NCBI GenBank assembly: GCA_004298905.1
Contig: SCTK01000011.1
Coordinates: 1 to 64,000, forward strand
From: Burkholderiaceae bacterium
GTDB taxonomy: Bacteria; Pseudomonadota; Gammaproteobacteria; Burkholderiales; Burkholderiaceae_D
Direction of reading: 5' to 3'
Length of the DNA: 64,000 nucleotides
In this document: one piece after another, positions 35,971 to 46,181 of the stretch
How positions within the stretch are numbered: the stretch's first letter is position 1
Layout: each line of letters begins with the position of its first letter
Notes under the pieces: model-generated
The model's database searches: none
The model's input: the letters and a program-made list of their open reading frames with translations, nothing else
Told to the model about the DNA's origin: nothing
Position numbers and translations under genes: made by a program

Positions 35971-37071
35971 TCAAACACGTTTAGCAGGAATCACCGGCGT
36001 GCTCACACGCACATCCGCATTCTGCGCCCGCTGGCGCAGCGCGTGATCCATCAGCACCAGCGCCAAGAGTGCTTCTGCAATAGGCGTAGCGCGAATACCG
36101 ACGCAGGGATCGTGACGACCGAAGGTTTGCACTTCCACCGGCTGACCGTTTTTATCGATCGAGCGGCGCGGCGTGCGGATGCTCGAAGTCGGCTTGATCG
36201 CAATCGACACCGTCACGTCCTGTCCGCTGGAAATGCCGCCCAGCATACCGCCCGCGTTATTGCTGAGAAAACCTTCCGGCGTCATCTCGTCGCCGTGTTC
36301 GCTGCCCTTCTGCGCCACGCTGGCAAACCCGGCGCCGATCTCGACGCCCTTCACCGCGTTGATACCCATCATCGCGTAGGCAATCTCGGCATCGAGTTTG
36401 TCGAACACCGGCTCGCCCAGACCCACTGGCACGCCAGAGGCGACGACATTGATGCGTGCACCGACCGAATCGCCCTCCTTGCGCAAGGCATCCATCGCTT
36501 CTTCTAGCTGCGGAACGATGCTGGCATTGGGCGCAAAGAAGGCGTTCTTGCTCACCTCATCCCAACTTTCAAAGGGGATCGCAATCGACCCCAGCTGGCT
36601 CATGTAACCGCGAATCTCGGTGCCGAATTTTTCGCGCAGCCACTTCTTCGCAATCGCCCCCGCGCCGACCATCGGCGCCGTCAGCCGCGCCGAAGAACGG
36701 CCGCCGCCGCGATGATCGCGAATTCCATATTTGTGCCAGTAGGTATAGTCGGCGTGCCCCGGACGGAAGGTATCCATGATGTTGCCGTAATCCTTGCTGC
36801 GCTGATCCTCATTGCGAATCAACAGCGCAATCGGCGCGCCGGTCGTCTTGCCCTCGAACACGCCGGACAGAATCTCCACCGTATCCGACTCCTGCCGCTG
36901 CGTCACATGCCGCGACGTCCCCGGCTTGCGCCGATCCAGCTCCAATTGAATCTCCGCTGCCTCCAGCGTCATTCCCGGCGGACAGCCATCGACCACGCAA
37001 CCGATCGCCGGCCCATGCGACTCGCCAAAAGTAGTAACGGTAAACAAATGACCCAGAGTATTGCCGGACAT
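35971..37071 (-). CDS. aroC: chorismate synthase
   Basis: A 366-residue FMN-dependent enzyme catalysing the last shikimate-pathway step, EPSP to chorismate. [18 protein letters not shown] near residue 15, [14 protein letters not shown] near 105, the RGGGRSSAR motif near 124 and GGISSGQDV are family signatures. Chorismate feeds tryptophan (trp genes here), folate and ubiquinone. It is divergent from the DUF2235 gene across 213 bases. The start [10 protein letters not shown] is the family start. Confidence 0.97.
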   Translation of the reverse strand: MSGNTLGHLFTVTTFGESHGPAIGCVVDGCPPGMTLEAAEIQLELDRRKPGTSRHVTQRQESDTVEILSGVFEGKTTGAPIALLIRNEDQRSKDYGNIMDTFRPGHADYTYWHKYGIRDHRGGGRSSARLTAPMVGAGAIAKKWLREKFGTEIRGYMSQLGSIAIPFESWDEVSKNAFFAPNASIVPQLEEAMDALRKEGDSVGARINVVASGVPVGLGEPVFDKLDAEIAYAMMGINAVKGVEIGAGFASVAQKGSEHGDEMTPEGFLSNNAGGMLGGISSGQDVTVSIAIKPTSSIRTPRRSIDKNGQPVEVQTFGRHDPCVGIRATPIAEALLALVLMDHALRQRAQNADVRVSTPVIPAKRV

Positions 37072-37284
37072 GGCGGAGCGCCTTCAAAAACATTGAAGGG
37101 GGAATTTTACCGCGCTTCTTGGTCGAGGCTGAAATAGTTGTCGGCGGAAAGTTCAGATTGCGCGGGAAAGCATCGTTTGCAGTGCATCTCCAGCGTCAAA
37201 TAATTTCCCCCGCAGTGACAGGTTTGATGCAGAATAATCCGGTTTCATCGGCTCGCTGTATTTCCATAAACCAAGGAGAAGAAC

Positions 37285-38892
37285 ATGAATGGCAGCGCAC
37301 AAATTCCCGCACCCGCAAAGAATATCGTTATTTTTTCGGACGGCACCGGCAACAGCGACATCAAGGATCGCGGCACCAATGTGTTCAAGATGTTCGAGGC
37401 AGTCGATCTCAACGGCCACTTCGACAACCCGCCGCTGAAACAGCAAATTGCCTTCTATGATGACGGCGTGGGTACTGAAAGCCTCAAGCCGTTGAAAATT
37501 CTGGGGGGTGCCTTTGGTTGGGGCCTGTCGCGCAACGTCAAGCAACTCTATGCCGCACTCGTGCGCAGCTATAACCCAGGCGACAGTATTTACCTGTTCG
37601 GCTTCAGCCGCGGCGCCTTCACGGCACGCAGCATCGGCGGCTTCATCACCTCCTGCGGAATCCTGAATCACAACGAATACAAGAGCGACGATGCCTTGGT
37701 TGAAGCCGTCAATCAAGCCTACAAGGTTTACCGTTCGCGCTACATGACGGGTGTGCACAAGGATTTGCGCAGCCTGTACAAAAAAATCAGGCCAGCGAAT
37801 AACAAGCCGTCACGTTTCGAGAAGAAACGCGACGCTTTTCATGCCGCGCTCAAGAACAAGATTCATACTGATGTAAAGATTGCCTTCATCGGTGCCTGGG
37901 ATACGGTGGATGCAGTCGGTTTTCCAATCGCCCACGTAGCTGATCTGATCAATTATTTCATCTACCCATTCAAATTCGCAGACCACAGCCTGAATCCCAA
38001 GGTAGAACAGGCGCGTCATGCGCTCTCGATCGACGATGAGCGCCATACCTTTCACCCCCTGCTGTGGGATGAAACGGCAGAAAACAGCAATCGCATCAAG
38101 CAGGTCTGGTTTGCCGGTGTGCACGCCAATGTGGGCGGCGGTTATCCCAAACAGGGCATGTCACTCACCGCGCTTAGCTGGATGATCAATGAAGCTGAAA
38201 ACGCCGGACTGCGCATTCTGGCCCCCGACAAGCTGTGCTATTACGACCACGAAAGCGTGAACGACAAACTGTACAACTCACGTGCCGGAGCAGGCATGTA
38301 TTACCGTTACAAACCACGGGATATTTATCAGATGTGCAAGGCATCAAAGACCACACCGAAAATTCATGAAACCGTGATCGACCGCATTGCACAGCGCACC
38401 GAAGGCTACGCGCCGGGCAATCTGCCCAGAGAAGCCGAGATTGTCGCCAGCCAAGGTAATGTTGCGCGTTATCCCACCGTCAGCGCAGCACTGACGAAGG
38501 CCTATGGTGCGCACACATCGCTACTGGATTTTGTGCGCCCGCAGATACGGCTGCGGCGCATGGCGCATCACATTTACTTCGCGCTGACCCTGGTGGCGTT
38601 GTGGGTGGCCTATCAGCCCGTCATGTCAGGTAGCGGGATGGGCGCGCTGAGTGCCGCGATGGATGCCAATGTTCGGGACACCGTAATCAACGCACTAAAA
38701 ACCGATCGGCTGTTCGATGGACTGGCCATAGCGATTGCCGTGTTCTTCCTCATCGCATTGCGCGCCGAGAGAAAAATGCGCAACACGTTCTCGGAATTCT
38801 GGTACACCAGCACACCGACGCTGCTGAATACAGCCAAACTGTCAGCAGAGCAGACTACACCTCCCAAAGAACCGCCTCGGCCACAGATGTAA
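37285..38892 (+). CDS. DUF2235 (Tle1-like) alpha/beta hydrolase
   Basis: A 535-residue DUF2235 protein. The nucleophile elbow GFSRGAFTAR has Ser at residue 108; FIGAWDTVDA provides the Asp and VWFAGVHANVGGGY the His of a catalytic triad. The opening NIVIFSDGTGN is the family start. The C-terminal region has two hydrophobic helices (about 430-446 and 483-497). The fold is shared with type VI secretion phospholipase effectors (Tle1), but no VgrG, PAAR or immunity gene is present. An AAGGAG lies six bases before the ATG, and a strong terminator follows, so it is monocistronic. Confidence 0.88.
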   Translation: MNGSAQIPAPAKNIVIFSDGTGNSDIKDRGTNVFKMFEAVDLNGHFDNPPLKQQIAFYDDGVGTESLKPLKILGGAFGWGLSRNVKQLYAALVRSYNPGDSIYLFGFSRGAFTARSIGGFITSCGILNHNEYKSDDALVEAVNQAYKVYRSRYMTGVHKDLRSLYKKIRPANNKPSRFEKKRDAFHAALKNKIHTDVKIAFIGAWDTVDAVGFPIAHVADLINYFIYPFKFADHSLNPKVEQARHALSIDDERHTFHPLLWDETAENSNRIKQVWFAGVHANVGGGYPKQGMSLTALSWMINEAENAGLRILAPDKLCYYDHESVNDKLYNSRAGAGMYYRYKPRDIYQMCKASKTTPKIHETVIDRIAQRTEGYAPGNLPREAEIVASQGNVARYPTVSAALTKAYGAHTSLLDFVRPQIRLRRMAHHIYFALTLVALWVAYQPVMSGSGMGALSAAMDANVRDTVINALKTDRLFDGLAIAIAVFFLIALRAERKMRNTFSEFWYTSTPTLLNTAKLSAEQTTPPKEPPRPQM

Positions 38893-38898
38893 TTCGGT

Positions 38899-38929
38899 GC
38901 TCCGGCAGAATCTGCCGGAGCCGATTTTT
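38899..38929 (+). terminator. intrinsic terminator of the DUF2235 gene
   Basis: A 10-bp stem (GCTCCGGCAG with CTGCCGGAGC), then CGATTTTT. Confidence 0.9.
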
Positions 38930-39084
38930 CTGAAGAGAACCTCGGCTCTGGCACTGATTTTCAACCTCAAATAATTGCAGTGCATTTCTGCAATTAATGT
39001 GAGTCAATTATTAGCCCTCACATCTTTATTCGCGATGACGCAGAATTTTGTTTCTGCACTACCTTACCTGATCTTTTTTGGAGC

Positions 39085-39420
39085 ATGTACCAAATGACAA
39101 GACACGAAAAACTTATCTTATTGGTTATCGCGCTACTTTTAGCGGGTAGGCTCAGTGGTCTTGCAAGAGAAATTTATCTTGCACGAACCTATGGTGCTGT
39201 TATACCAGACCAGGTGTTATTGTTTTGGAGGAATGTCTCAGATATTTTTGATATTCTTACTAATCTCGGTGCAGCTGTTTGGCTTTACGTTGAGGCACGG
39301 TTAGTAGCTCTTAAGAGTTGGGTCTGGGCACTGCTCGGCATATTTTTTGGCCTTATCGGTGTAATTCTTTTCTACGCTATTCAGAAACCTGGTTCAGCAA
39401 GCGTAGCTCGGAAAGAGTGA
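39085..39420 (+). CDS. AT-rich small membrane protein, hypothetical
   Basis: A 111-residue protein with about three hydrophobic helices (LILLVIALLLAGRLS, a middle segment and VWALLGIFFGLIGVILFYAI). No family is recognised. Its codons end in A or T far more often than those of neighbouring genes, which suggests recent transfer. It is flanked by the DUF2235 terminator and a GGGGCCAGACCACG repeat remnant. TTTGGAG eight bases before the ATG is an acceptable ribosome site. Confidence 0.6.
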   Translation: MYQMTRHEKLILLVIALLLAGRLSGLAREIYLARTYGAVIPDQVLLFWRNVSDIFDILTNLGAAVWLYVEARLVALKSWVWALLGIFFGLIGVILFYAIQKPGSASVARKE

Positions 39421-39540
39421 AACAAATTCCGATAATCTGCCAGATCAAGTTGGAACTACTACAATTTAAGTTCCTCAATTGGTAATTTTTCATGGCGGTC
39501 CACTTTGAAATTGAATCCACAAGCGTGAATAAGGAACAAG

Positions 39541-39561
39541 AAGGGGCCAGACCACGTTTCC
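39541..39561. repeat. remnant of the GGGGnCAGACCACG repeat
   Basis: AAGGGGCCAGACCACGTTTC matches the repeat at 190-213 with a few differences. It is a single arm with no partner nearby. Confidence 0.45.
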
Positions 39562-39595
39562 GCCCTCCCGCAAAGACCCGCCATTCAATCCTAAT

Positions 39596-40666
39596 CTACT
39601 CGCCTCCCTCTACCGAATAACCGCTTGCATGCCACAGCAACATGCCACCGGCAAGGTTGGCGACTTCCTTGAATCCTGCTTTTTGCAAGAGCACCACAGC
39701 TTGCGCGGAGCGGCCACCGGAACGGCATACGGTGACGATCGGGCGGGTGCGGTCGAGTTCGTTGATGCGTCCGCTCAGTTCGCCGAGTGGGATTAGCGTG
39801 GCGTTGTGGATGTGGCCGAGCGGGCCGAGGTATTCATCTGCTTCGCGCACGTCGATCAACTGCACTTTGGATGCGACATCTTCGTACGCATGCGGGGGTA
39901 GCACCCAGATGCCGGCGAAGGTGTAGGTGAGTTGTGCCCATTGCGGTGTATCCACCACGTCGAAGTCACCCTCTCTGCGGCCGCAGCGCAGGTTAGCAGG
40001 GAGCGCGCTATCGATTTGCCTGGGATGCGGCAAGTTGAGGTTGTCCATATAGCCTGCGAAATCGTCTTCGCCGATTTCGCCGCCGAGCCGTGGATTGAAT
40101 CGCTTCTCTTCACCCACGCTGGTCACCGTCAGGCCGCGATAGTCATGGGCGGGAAACAACAGGCAGCGCTCCGGCAGCGTAAACAGTTGCGTGCGCACAG
40201 AACGGTACAACTGGTGCGGATCGCCTTGCTGAAAATCCGTGCGCCCGCTGCCGCGAATCAGCAGGCAGTCGCCGGTAAAGGCCATGCTCTCATCGTCGAG
40301 TACGTAGCTGAGACATCCGTTGGTGTGCCCCGGTGTCGCACGGGCGCTGACATAACGTTTGCCGAACGCGAGCCGATCCCCGTGTTGAAGGGTGATATCC
40401 GCCCCTTCAGCGCCAGATGATTTGGACAGAGCGATCCTGTTGCCAAGCTGCTGCTTGAGCAGCCAGGCACTGGTCACGTGATCAGCATGGATATGCGTCT
40501 CCAGGGTTGCGATCAGCTTCAGGTCGAGCTCATGGATGAGGGCCGCGTCGCGTCGCGCCTGCTCGAACACCGGGTCGATCAGAATCGCCTCGCGGCTTTT
40601 CTCGTCACCGAGCAGATAGGTGTAGGTGGAAGATTGGGGATCGAATAGTTGCCGGAAGACCAGCAT
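39596..40666 (-). CDS. persulfide dioxygenase-like MBL protein fused to rhodanese
   Basis: A 356-residue fusion. The N-terminal metallo-beta-lactamase domain is of the ETHE1 type: THIHADHVTS near residue 56, TPGHTNGC, the GDCLLIRGSGRTDFQQG loop and FPAHDYRG. The C-terminal rhodanese domain (about 255-350) has the active-site loop CRSGGRSAQA. ETHE1 enzymes oxidise glutathione persulfide to sulfite, and rhodanese moves sulfane sulfur, so the protein likely handles sulfide detoxification. It stands alone; no Sqr or CstR-like regulator is adjacent. The start follows a weak ribosome site. Confidence 0.92.
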   Translation of the reverse strand: MLVFRQLFDPQSSTYTYLLGDEKSREAILIDPVFEQARRDAALIHELDLKLIATLETHIHADHVTSAWLLKQQLGNRIALSKSSGAEGADITLQHGDRLAFGKRYVSARATPGHTNGCLSYVLDDESMAFTGDCLLIRGSGRTDFQQGDPHQLYRSVRTQLFTLPERCLLFPAHDYRGLTVTSVGEEKRFNPRLGGEIGEDDFAGYMDNLNLPHPRQIDSALPANLRCGRREGDFDVVDTPQWAQLTYTFAGIWVLPPHAYEDVASKVQLIDVREADEYLGPLGHIHNATLIPLGELSGRINELDRTRPIVTVCRSGGRSAQAVVLLQKAGFKEVANLAGGMLLWHASGYSVEGGE

Positions 40667-40905
40667 GGTTTTCTCGCATCTTCGATAGGGACTGCGAGAA
40701 TTCTACCGCGCCCGGTGGTCGATGCGTGCATGAATGCGCAACGCACTTCGCATGCAAAATTCACAGTATTTGATCAAATCGTCTGAAAATACGCGCGCCG
40801 GCGGGTTGATTCACTGACCGTGGTTTACTATCCTGAAATCATTGCGGACTGGCGGGAGTCGGCCGGTGGTTTCGTTGAGCATTAAAGTCCTCAATTTTTA
40901 ATTGG

Positions 40906-41763
40906 ATGTACTCTCGCATGGCGCAGATACTTGCATTACATCGCGGTGAATTTGGCCGGGCGGCGTTGCTGAAATTGCATTCCGGATTATTGCCGCATGC
41001 GCATTCCGAAGCGCATATCGTGTGGTGGCTGGCTGGGACACCGGTCGAGGGGCAGGTCGGCAGCCACCTCTGGCGTAGCGTGGATCATGAAGCGGTTGGC
41101 ATCAATCCCTATGAGCCACATGATTTGCGGATTGCCGGTGACCGGCCGGCAGTTTGCCTTGCGCTCTATATTTCGCAGGATTGGCTGGCACGCCGCAGTG
41201 CAGCGTCAACGCAATCGTTCCGATTTCACACCCCGTTCCTCAAGATCGACCCCAGACTGCGCAACGCCTCGCTGGATTTCCTGAATGCGCTGCTCGACGA
41301 ACACTGCACATTGATTGTGCGGGAACAGCGGATTGAGCAAATGATCGATGCCGCCGTCGATGCATCGATTACCGGCGCGCGTCCGGTGGCAGAATTTCTC
41401 ACGCCCGCGAGTCTGGATTTCCGCATACGCCGCGCGCTTGTCTTCATGCGCGAACACATCGATGCGCGCATCCCGGTCGATGTCCTGGCGCGCCAGGTGG
41501 GCTTGTCACGTCCGCATTTGTTTGCGATGTTCCGCGAACAATTGAACACGCCGCCACAGATTTACTGGAACGCCTTGCGGCTGGATGCGGCGATTAACCG
41601 TCTGATGCAGGGCGACGAATCGCTGACCTTGATCGCCCAGGATCTTGGCTTTTCTGCCTCCAGCAATTTCTCGCGCTTCTTCCGCGACCACACTGGCGTT
41701 ACGCCACGCGAATACCGGCGTGCCGCGCATGAAAAGATAGCGCTGAGTACCTCGCCACTCTGA
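40906..41763 (+). CDS. AraC-family transcriptional regulator
   Basis: A 285-residue AraC/XylS regulator. The N-terminal cupin-like sensor (LHSGLLPHAHSEAHIVWWLAG, EAVGINPYEPHDL) has the AraC arm pattern, and the C-terminal pair of helix-turn-helix motifs spans about 185-280 (IRRALVFMREHIDARIPVDV, LARQVGLSRPHLFAMFRE, IAQDLGFSASSNFSRFFRDH, GVTPREYRR). The effector is unknown. It is 83 bases upstream of, and co-oriented with, the methyltransferase gene, which is a likely target. A second Met at codon five is an alternative start. Confidence 0.92.
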   Translation: MYSRMAQILALHRGEFGRAALLKLHSGLLPHAHSEAHIVWWLAGTPVEGQVGSHLWRSVDHEAVGINPYEPHDLRIAGDRPAVCLALYISQDWLARRSAASTQSFRFHTPFLKIDPRLRNASLDFLNALLDEHCTLIVREQRIEQMIDAAVDASITGARPVAEFLTPASLDFRIRRALVFMREHIDARIPVDVLARQVGLSRPHLFAMFREQLNTPPQIYWNALRLDAAINRLMQGDESLTLIAQDLGFSASSNFSRFFRDHTGVTPREYRRAAHEKIALSTSPL

Positions 41764-41846
41764 CCCGTTGTAAAGTTCAGATGCTTTGATAAGTGTGTGC
41801 GCTATCGTGCTGGCACACTATCAATACACAACTCAGGAGAGGCTCC

Positions 41847-42896
41847 ATGCAACCAACAATTGATCTGGCTCCCATCACGCGCCACCTGCGTGCCATGTAT
41901 TCGTCGCGACTACTCATCGCGGCAACCCATTATTTCAATGTCTTCGATCGACTGAGCAACGGCCCAAAATCTAGCGCCGCATTGCAACGCGAACTTGAAC
42001 TGAAGGATCGGCCAGCGATGGTTTTGTTTCCTGCTCTGTGTGGGATGGATATGCTCATGCGCGACGCGGCGGGGAATCTGTCGCTGACTGAACTCGGCCG
42101 TGGCCTCACCACCGACGGCAAGCCCAGTCTGCATAGCTATCTTTGCCTGGAGAAAGATGAACCCACCGTGGTCGAGATGGTGGAACGTCTGCGCAACGAC
42201 GGCCCGCTCGACAAGACGAAAGGGATTGCCTATACCAAGGAGGGCGACGAACCCTCGCCGATGGATGACCCGGAGGCCGCGCGTTTTCTGACACTGGCGT
42301 TATCTGGCCGCGCGCTCTATCTGTCGCCGCTGGTCGCCGAAGCGCTACCGGCGCGCAAGGGACACCTGCTTGACGTCGCTTGCGGCACGGGTGTGTTTGC
42401 CTACGAGTGGTTGCTGCGCAATCCGGAATCGACTGCCACGATTCTCGACAGTGCGTCGGTACTGGCGGTGGCGGCCGAGTTCCTCGAGTCCTTCGTAAAC
42501 AGTGGCCGACCGGGTGCGAATACACTGCGCGATCGTGTGCGGCTGTTGCCCGGCGATATGCTGGTAGATGACTTGCCGCGTGCCGACATCGTGCTGGCGG
42601 CCAGTCTGTTTCATGATTGGCCCGAGCCCACCTGCGAAAAACTGGCGCAACGCTTCGCGCAGGCGGTGAATCCCGGCGGCGAGTTGTGGGTGCACGATCT
42701 GTTTCTCGACGATACGCTGGATGGGCCGCTGGCGGCGACCGATTATTCGGCGATGCTGTTCTGGGTCACCAAGGGCCGCGCCTACAGCCGCAAGGAATAC
42801 CGCCGCTGGCTCGCCGATGCGGGACTGAAACCAACCACACGATATATTCCAACGCGCGTGGATTATGGTCTGATCTCGGCGGTCAAACCCGCCTGA
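41847..42896 (+). CDS. class-I O-methyltransferase (COMT-like)
   Basis: A 349-residue SAM-dependent enzyme of the plant/hydroxyneurosporene-type O-methyltransferase family (Methyltransf_2). An N-terminal dimerisation domain (MYSSRLLIAATHYFNVFDRL) precedes motif I LLDVACGTGVFA near residue 181, and the catalytic-His segment SLFHDWPEP near residue 254 is intact. AGGAGAGG lies five bases before the ATG at 41847; the longer ORF adds 18 unlikely residues. Such enzymes methylate hydroxyl groups of small aromatic or polyketide-like molecules; substrate unknown. Likely controlled by the AraC regulator upstream. Confidence 0.85.
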   Translation: MQPTIDLAPITRHLRAMYSSRLLIAATHYFNVFDRLSNGPKSSAALQRELELKDRPAMVLFPALCGMDMLMRDAAGNLSLTELGRGLTTDGKPSLHSYLCLEKDEPTVVEMVERLRNDGPLDKTKGIAYTKEGDEPSPMDDPEAARFLTLALSGRALYLSPLVAEALPARKGHLLDVACGTGVFAYEWLLRNPESTATILDSASVLAVAAEFLESFVNSGRPGANTLRDRVRLLPGDMLVDDLPRADIVLAASLFHDWPEPTCEKLAQRFAQAVNPGGELWVHDLFLDDTLDGPLAATDYSAMLFWVTKGRAYSRKEYRRWLADAGLKPTTRYIPTRVDYGLISAVKPA

Positions 42897-42918
42897 CGGA
42901 TTGTGCTGCTGGCATTTC

Positions 42919-43902
42919 TTATTGTGTCAGCGTCAACACGATTTTGCCGATGTGCTGCCCTGCCTCCATGCGCCGGTGCGCATTGGCGGCTTGCGCCAAA
43001 GGATAAGTAGAATCGATCACCGGCTTGATCTGCCGCGTTGCGAACAACGGCCATACGCGTTTTTGCAACTGCTGAGCAATCGCGGCCTTGAACACAATTG
43101 AACGCGGACGCAGTGTTGAGCCACGCAGCATGAGCCGCTTGAGCAGCACGGAGGCAAAATTGATTTCCACGCGGCCGCCATGCAGCAAAGCAATCTGTAG
43201 TAACCGGCCATCGGCGGCCAGTGCTTCGACATTGCGCGGGATGTAGTCGCCGCCGACCATGTCGAGAATCACGTTGACGCCACGACCGGTCGTCAGGTGG
43301 CCTACCTGCTGACTGAAATCCTGTTCGTGGTAATTGATCGCCGCATCGGCACCCAGCGCCAGACACGCCTGACATTTCGCAGCGCTGCCCGCCGTGACAT
43401 ACACCGTCGCACCAAAGGCTTTCGCCAGCTGTATCGCGGTCACGCCGATGCCGCTGCTGCCGCCGTGAATCAACACCGTTTCGCCCGCGTGCAAACTGCC
43501 CTGATCGAACAGATTACTCCAGACCGTGAAATAAGTTTCGGGCAACGAGGCCGCCTCGATCAGACTCAGCCCTTCTGGGATCGGCAAACAGTGTGCCGCA
43601 GGCACGGCGCAATATTCGGCATAGCCGCCGCCCGGCGCCAGCGCACAGACTTTGTCGCCCAGATGAAAACCGGAATCGGCAACATCACCCGCGACGATCT
43701 CGCCGGCGACTTCCAAACCCGGCAGATCGGAAGCGCCCGGCGGCACCGGGTACTTGCCCAGACGCTGCAAGACATCGGGCCGGTTCACGCCTGCGGCGGC
43801 GACCTTGATCAAGACCTCCCCCGCCTGCGGCACCGGTACCGGACGCTCACAGACTTGCAGAACCTCGGGGCCGCCAAAGGATGTGATTTCGATTGCGCGC
43901 AT
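42919..43902 (-). CDS. NAD(P)H-quinone oxidoreductase (PIG3-type)
   Basis: A 327-residue zinc-free medium-chain reductase. GPEVLQVCERPVPVPQAGEV and VNRPDVLQRLGKYPVPPGAS are the N-terminal signatures; ILDMVGGDYIPRNV and the nucleotide-binding GGSSGIGVTAIQLAKAFGA occupy residues about 150-240. It reduces quinones with NADPH. Its ATG is 14 nt beyond the pnp terminator hairpin. In Burkholderiales this gene follows pnp and precedes tpiA; here tpiA is absent and a convergent O-methyltransferase follows, so synteny breaks at its 3' end. Confidence 0.93.
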   Translation of the reverse strand: MRAIEITSFGGPEVLQVCERPVPVPQAGEVLIKVAAAGVNRPDVLQRLGKYPVPPGASDLPGLEVAGEIVAGDVADSGFHLGDKVCALAPGGGYAEYCAVPAAHCLPIPEGLSLIEAASLPETYFTVWSNLFDQGSLHAGETVLIHGGSSGIGVTAIQLAKAFGATVYVTAGSAAKCQACLALGADAAINYHEQDFSQQVGHLTTGRGVNVILDMVGGDYIPRNVEALAADGRLLQIALLHGGRVEINFASVLLKRLMLRGSTLRPRSIVFKAAIAQQLQKRVWPLFATRQIKPVIDSTYPLAQAANAHRRMEAGQHIGKIVLTLTQ

Positions 43903-43916
43903 AAAATGAAAATAAA

Positions 43917-43945
43917 AAAAGGCCGCTAAATTCTAGCGGCCTTTT
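43917..43945 (-). terminator. intrinsic terminator downstream of pnp
   Basis: A 12-bp stem (AAAAGGCCGCTA with TAGCGGCCTTTT) followed on the minus strand by a T-run and then the next ATG 14 nt away. Confidence 0.88.
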
Positions 43946-43977
43946 CTGTCAGACAACAGAAATTATTACTATCGCTA

Positions 43978-46110
43978 TTACTGTTGCTGCTGTTGCGCCG
44001 GCTCACCACCTTCGGCCAGCAGAGCTTTCATCGACAGACGCACACGGCCTTTTTCATCAACCTCGAGCACTTTCACGCGCACCACCTGGCCTTCCTGCAG
44101 GAAGTCGGTGACCTTGTTCACGCGCTCGTTGGCGATCTGGCTGATGTGCAGCAGACCGTCGCGGCCGGGCATCATTTGCACGATGGCGCCGAATTCGAGC
44201 ATCTTGAGCACTGGGCCTTCATAAATCTGACCAACTTCGATTTCGGCGGTCAGTTCACGAATACGCTTCTGTGCCGCTTCCGCACCTTCATGGCTGACGC
44301 TGGCAATGGTGATCACGCCGTCATCCGAGATGTCGATGCTGGTGCCGGTTTCTTCGGTGATGGAACGAATCGTCGCACCACCCTTGCCGATCACTTCGCG
44401 GATCTTGTCCGGATTGATTTTCATCGTCATCAAGCGCGGCGCGAAGTCGGACAGTTCCTGACGCGCACCGCCAATCGCTTCCTGCATCTTGCCGAGAATA
44501 TGCATGCGGCCTTCCTTGGCTTGCGCCAGTGCAACCTGCATGATTTCCTTGGTGATGCCCTGAATCTTGATGTCCATCTGCAGCGCGGTCACTCCGGTGG
44601 CCGTACCGGCCACTTTGAAGTCCATGTCGCCGAGGTGATCTTCATCGCCAAGAATGTCGGTCAGGACGGCAAACTTGCTGCCTTCCTTGATCAAGCCCAT
44701 GGCGATACCGGCCACGTGCGCTTTCACTGGCACACCGGCATCCATCATTGCCAGACAGCCGCCGCAGACCGACGCCATCGATGACGAACCGTTTGATTCG
44801 GTGATCTCGGATACCAGACGGATCGAGTAGGAAAACTCATCCGCGGCCGGCAACAGCGGCACCAGGGCACGCTTGGCCAAACGGCCATGACCGACTTCGC
44901 GGCGCTTGGGCACGCCGATGCGGCCGGTTTCGCCGGTGGCAAACGGGGGCATGTTGTAGTGGAACAGGAAACGGTCGCGGTACTCGCCTTGCAGGGCGTC
45001 GATGATTTGCTCATCCTGTTTCGTACCCAGGGTAGAGATCACCAGTGCCTGCGTTTCGCCCCGCGTGAACAGCGCGGAACCATGCACGCGCGGCAACACG
45101 CCCAGACGAATGCTGATCGGACGCACGGTGCGCGTATCGCGGCCGTCGATACGAGGCTCGCCATCGAGAATCTGACTGCGCACGATTTTCGCTTCAAGGT
45201 CGAACAGCATGTTGTTGACGGTGTTCGCATCCGGCGCATCCTTGCCGGTGGCAGCCGCATGCTCGGCCAGTGCGGCCTCGACCTTGCTGTACACCGCTTT
45301 CAGTTTTTCCGTGCGGGCCTGTTTTTGCTTGATCTGGTAAGCGGCCTGGAAATCGGCCTGGGCCAGTTCACGCACCTGCGACAACAGCGCTTCGTCTTTG
45401 GGTGCAGCCTTCCAATCCCATTCGGGTTTGCCGGCATCGCGCACCAATTCGTGAATCGCATTGATCGCGGCCTGCATCTGTTCGTGGCCATACACCACGC
45501 CGCCCAGCATCACATCTTCCGGCAGTTGATCGGCTTCCGATTCCACCATCAACACCGCTTGTTCGGTACCGGCGACCACCAGGTCGAGCTTGGATTCCGC
45601 CAGTTGTGTCTTGGTCGGGTTCAGCACATAACGGTTTTCAATGTAGCCCACGCGCGCGGCGCCCACCGGACCATTGAACGGCAAACCGGAAATCGCCAAC
45701 GCGGCCGATGCGCCAATCAACGCAGGGATATCGGGATCGACTTCCGGATTGACCGACAGGACATGAATCACGACCTGCACTTCATTGTAAAAACCATCGG
45801 GAAACAGCGGACGGATCGGACGGTCGATCAAACGGCAAGTCAGGGTTTCTTTTTCCGAAGGCTTGCCTTCGCGCTTGAAGAAGCCACCGGGGATACGGCC
45901 GGCAGCATAGGTTTTCTCGATGTAATCGACGGTGAGCGGGAAGAAATCCTGGCCGGGTTTGGCTTTCTTGGCGCCCACAACGGTCGCCAGAATGACAGTT
46001 TCGTCCATCGACACCACCACGGCACCGCTGGCTTGGCGAGCAATCTCACCGGTTTCCAGCGTCACTTCATGTTGACCATACTGAAAACTTTTTTTCACGA
46101 TATTGAACAT
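43978..46110 (-). CDS. pnp: polynucleotide phosphorylase
   Basis: A 710-residue 3'-5' phosphorolytic exoribonuclease. It has two RNase PH cores, a KH domain ([19 protein letters not shown] near 555) and an S1 domain ([20 protein letters not shown] near 625). The Gln-rich end (QQQQQ) is unusual but harmless. [20 protein letters not shown] at 46110 is the family start; the longest ORF adds 16 residues. It lies downstream of rpsO as in most proteobacteria, but a 118-bp inverted-repeat element separates them. Pnp is autoregulated through its leader in E. coli; that leader is interrupted here. Confidence 0.97.
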   Translation of the reverse strand: MFNIVKKSFQYGQHEVTLETGEIARQASGAVVVSMDETVILATVVGAKKAKPGQDFFPLTVDYIEKTYAAGRIPGGFFKREGKPSEKETLTCRLIDRPIRPLFPDGFYNEVQVVIHVLSVNPEVDPDIPALIGASAALAISGLPFNGPVGAARVGYIENRYVLNPTKTQLAESKLDLVVAGTEQAVLMVESEADQLPEDVMLGGVVYGHEQMQAAINAIHELVRDAGKPEWDWKAAPKDEALLSQVRELAQADFQAAYQIKQKQARTEKLKAVYSKVEAALAEHAAATGKDAPDANTVNNMLFDLEAKIVRSQILDGEPRIDGRDTRTVRPISIRLGVLPRVHGSALFTRGETQALVISTLGTKQDEQIIDALQGEYRDRFLFHYNMPPFATGETGRIGVPKRREVGHGRLAKRALVPLLPAADEFSYSIRLVSEITESNGSSSMASVCGGCLAMMDAGVPVKAHVAGIAMGLIKEGSKFAVLTDILGDEDHLGDMDFKVAGTATGVTALQMDIKIQGITKEIMQVALAQAKEGRMHILGKMQEAIGGARQELSDFAPRLMTMKINPDKIREVIGKGGATIRSITEETGTSIDISDDGVITIASVSHEGAEAAQKRIRELTAEIEVGQIYEGPVLKMLEFGAIVQMMPGRDGLLHISQIANERVNKVTDFLQEGQVVRVKVLEVDEKGRVRLSMKALLAEGGEPAQQQQQ

Positions 46111-46181
46111 CACGTTTCCTTTCATTGAACCCAGCACTTTCCAGGGGGGCTGGTTCACCTTCGCAACACACTACAAATTCA

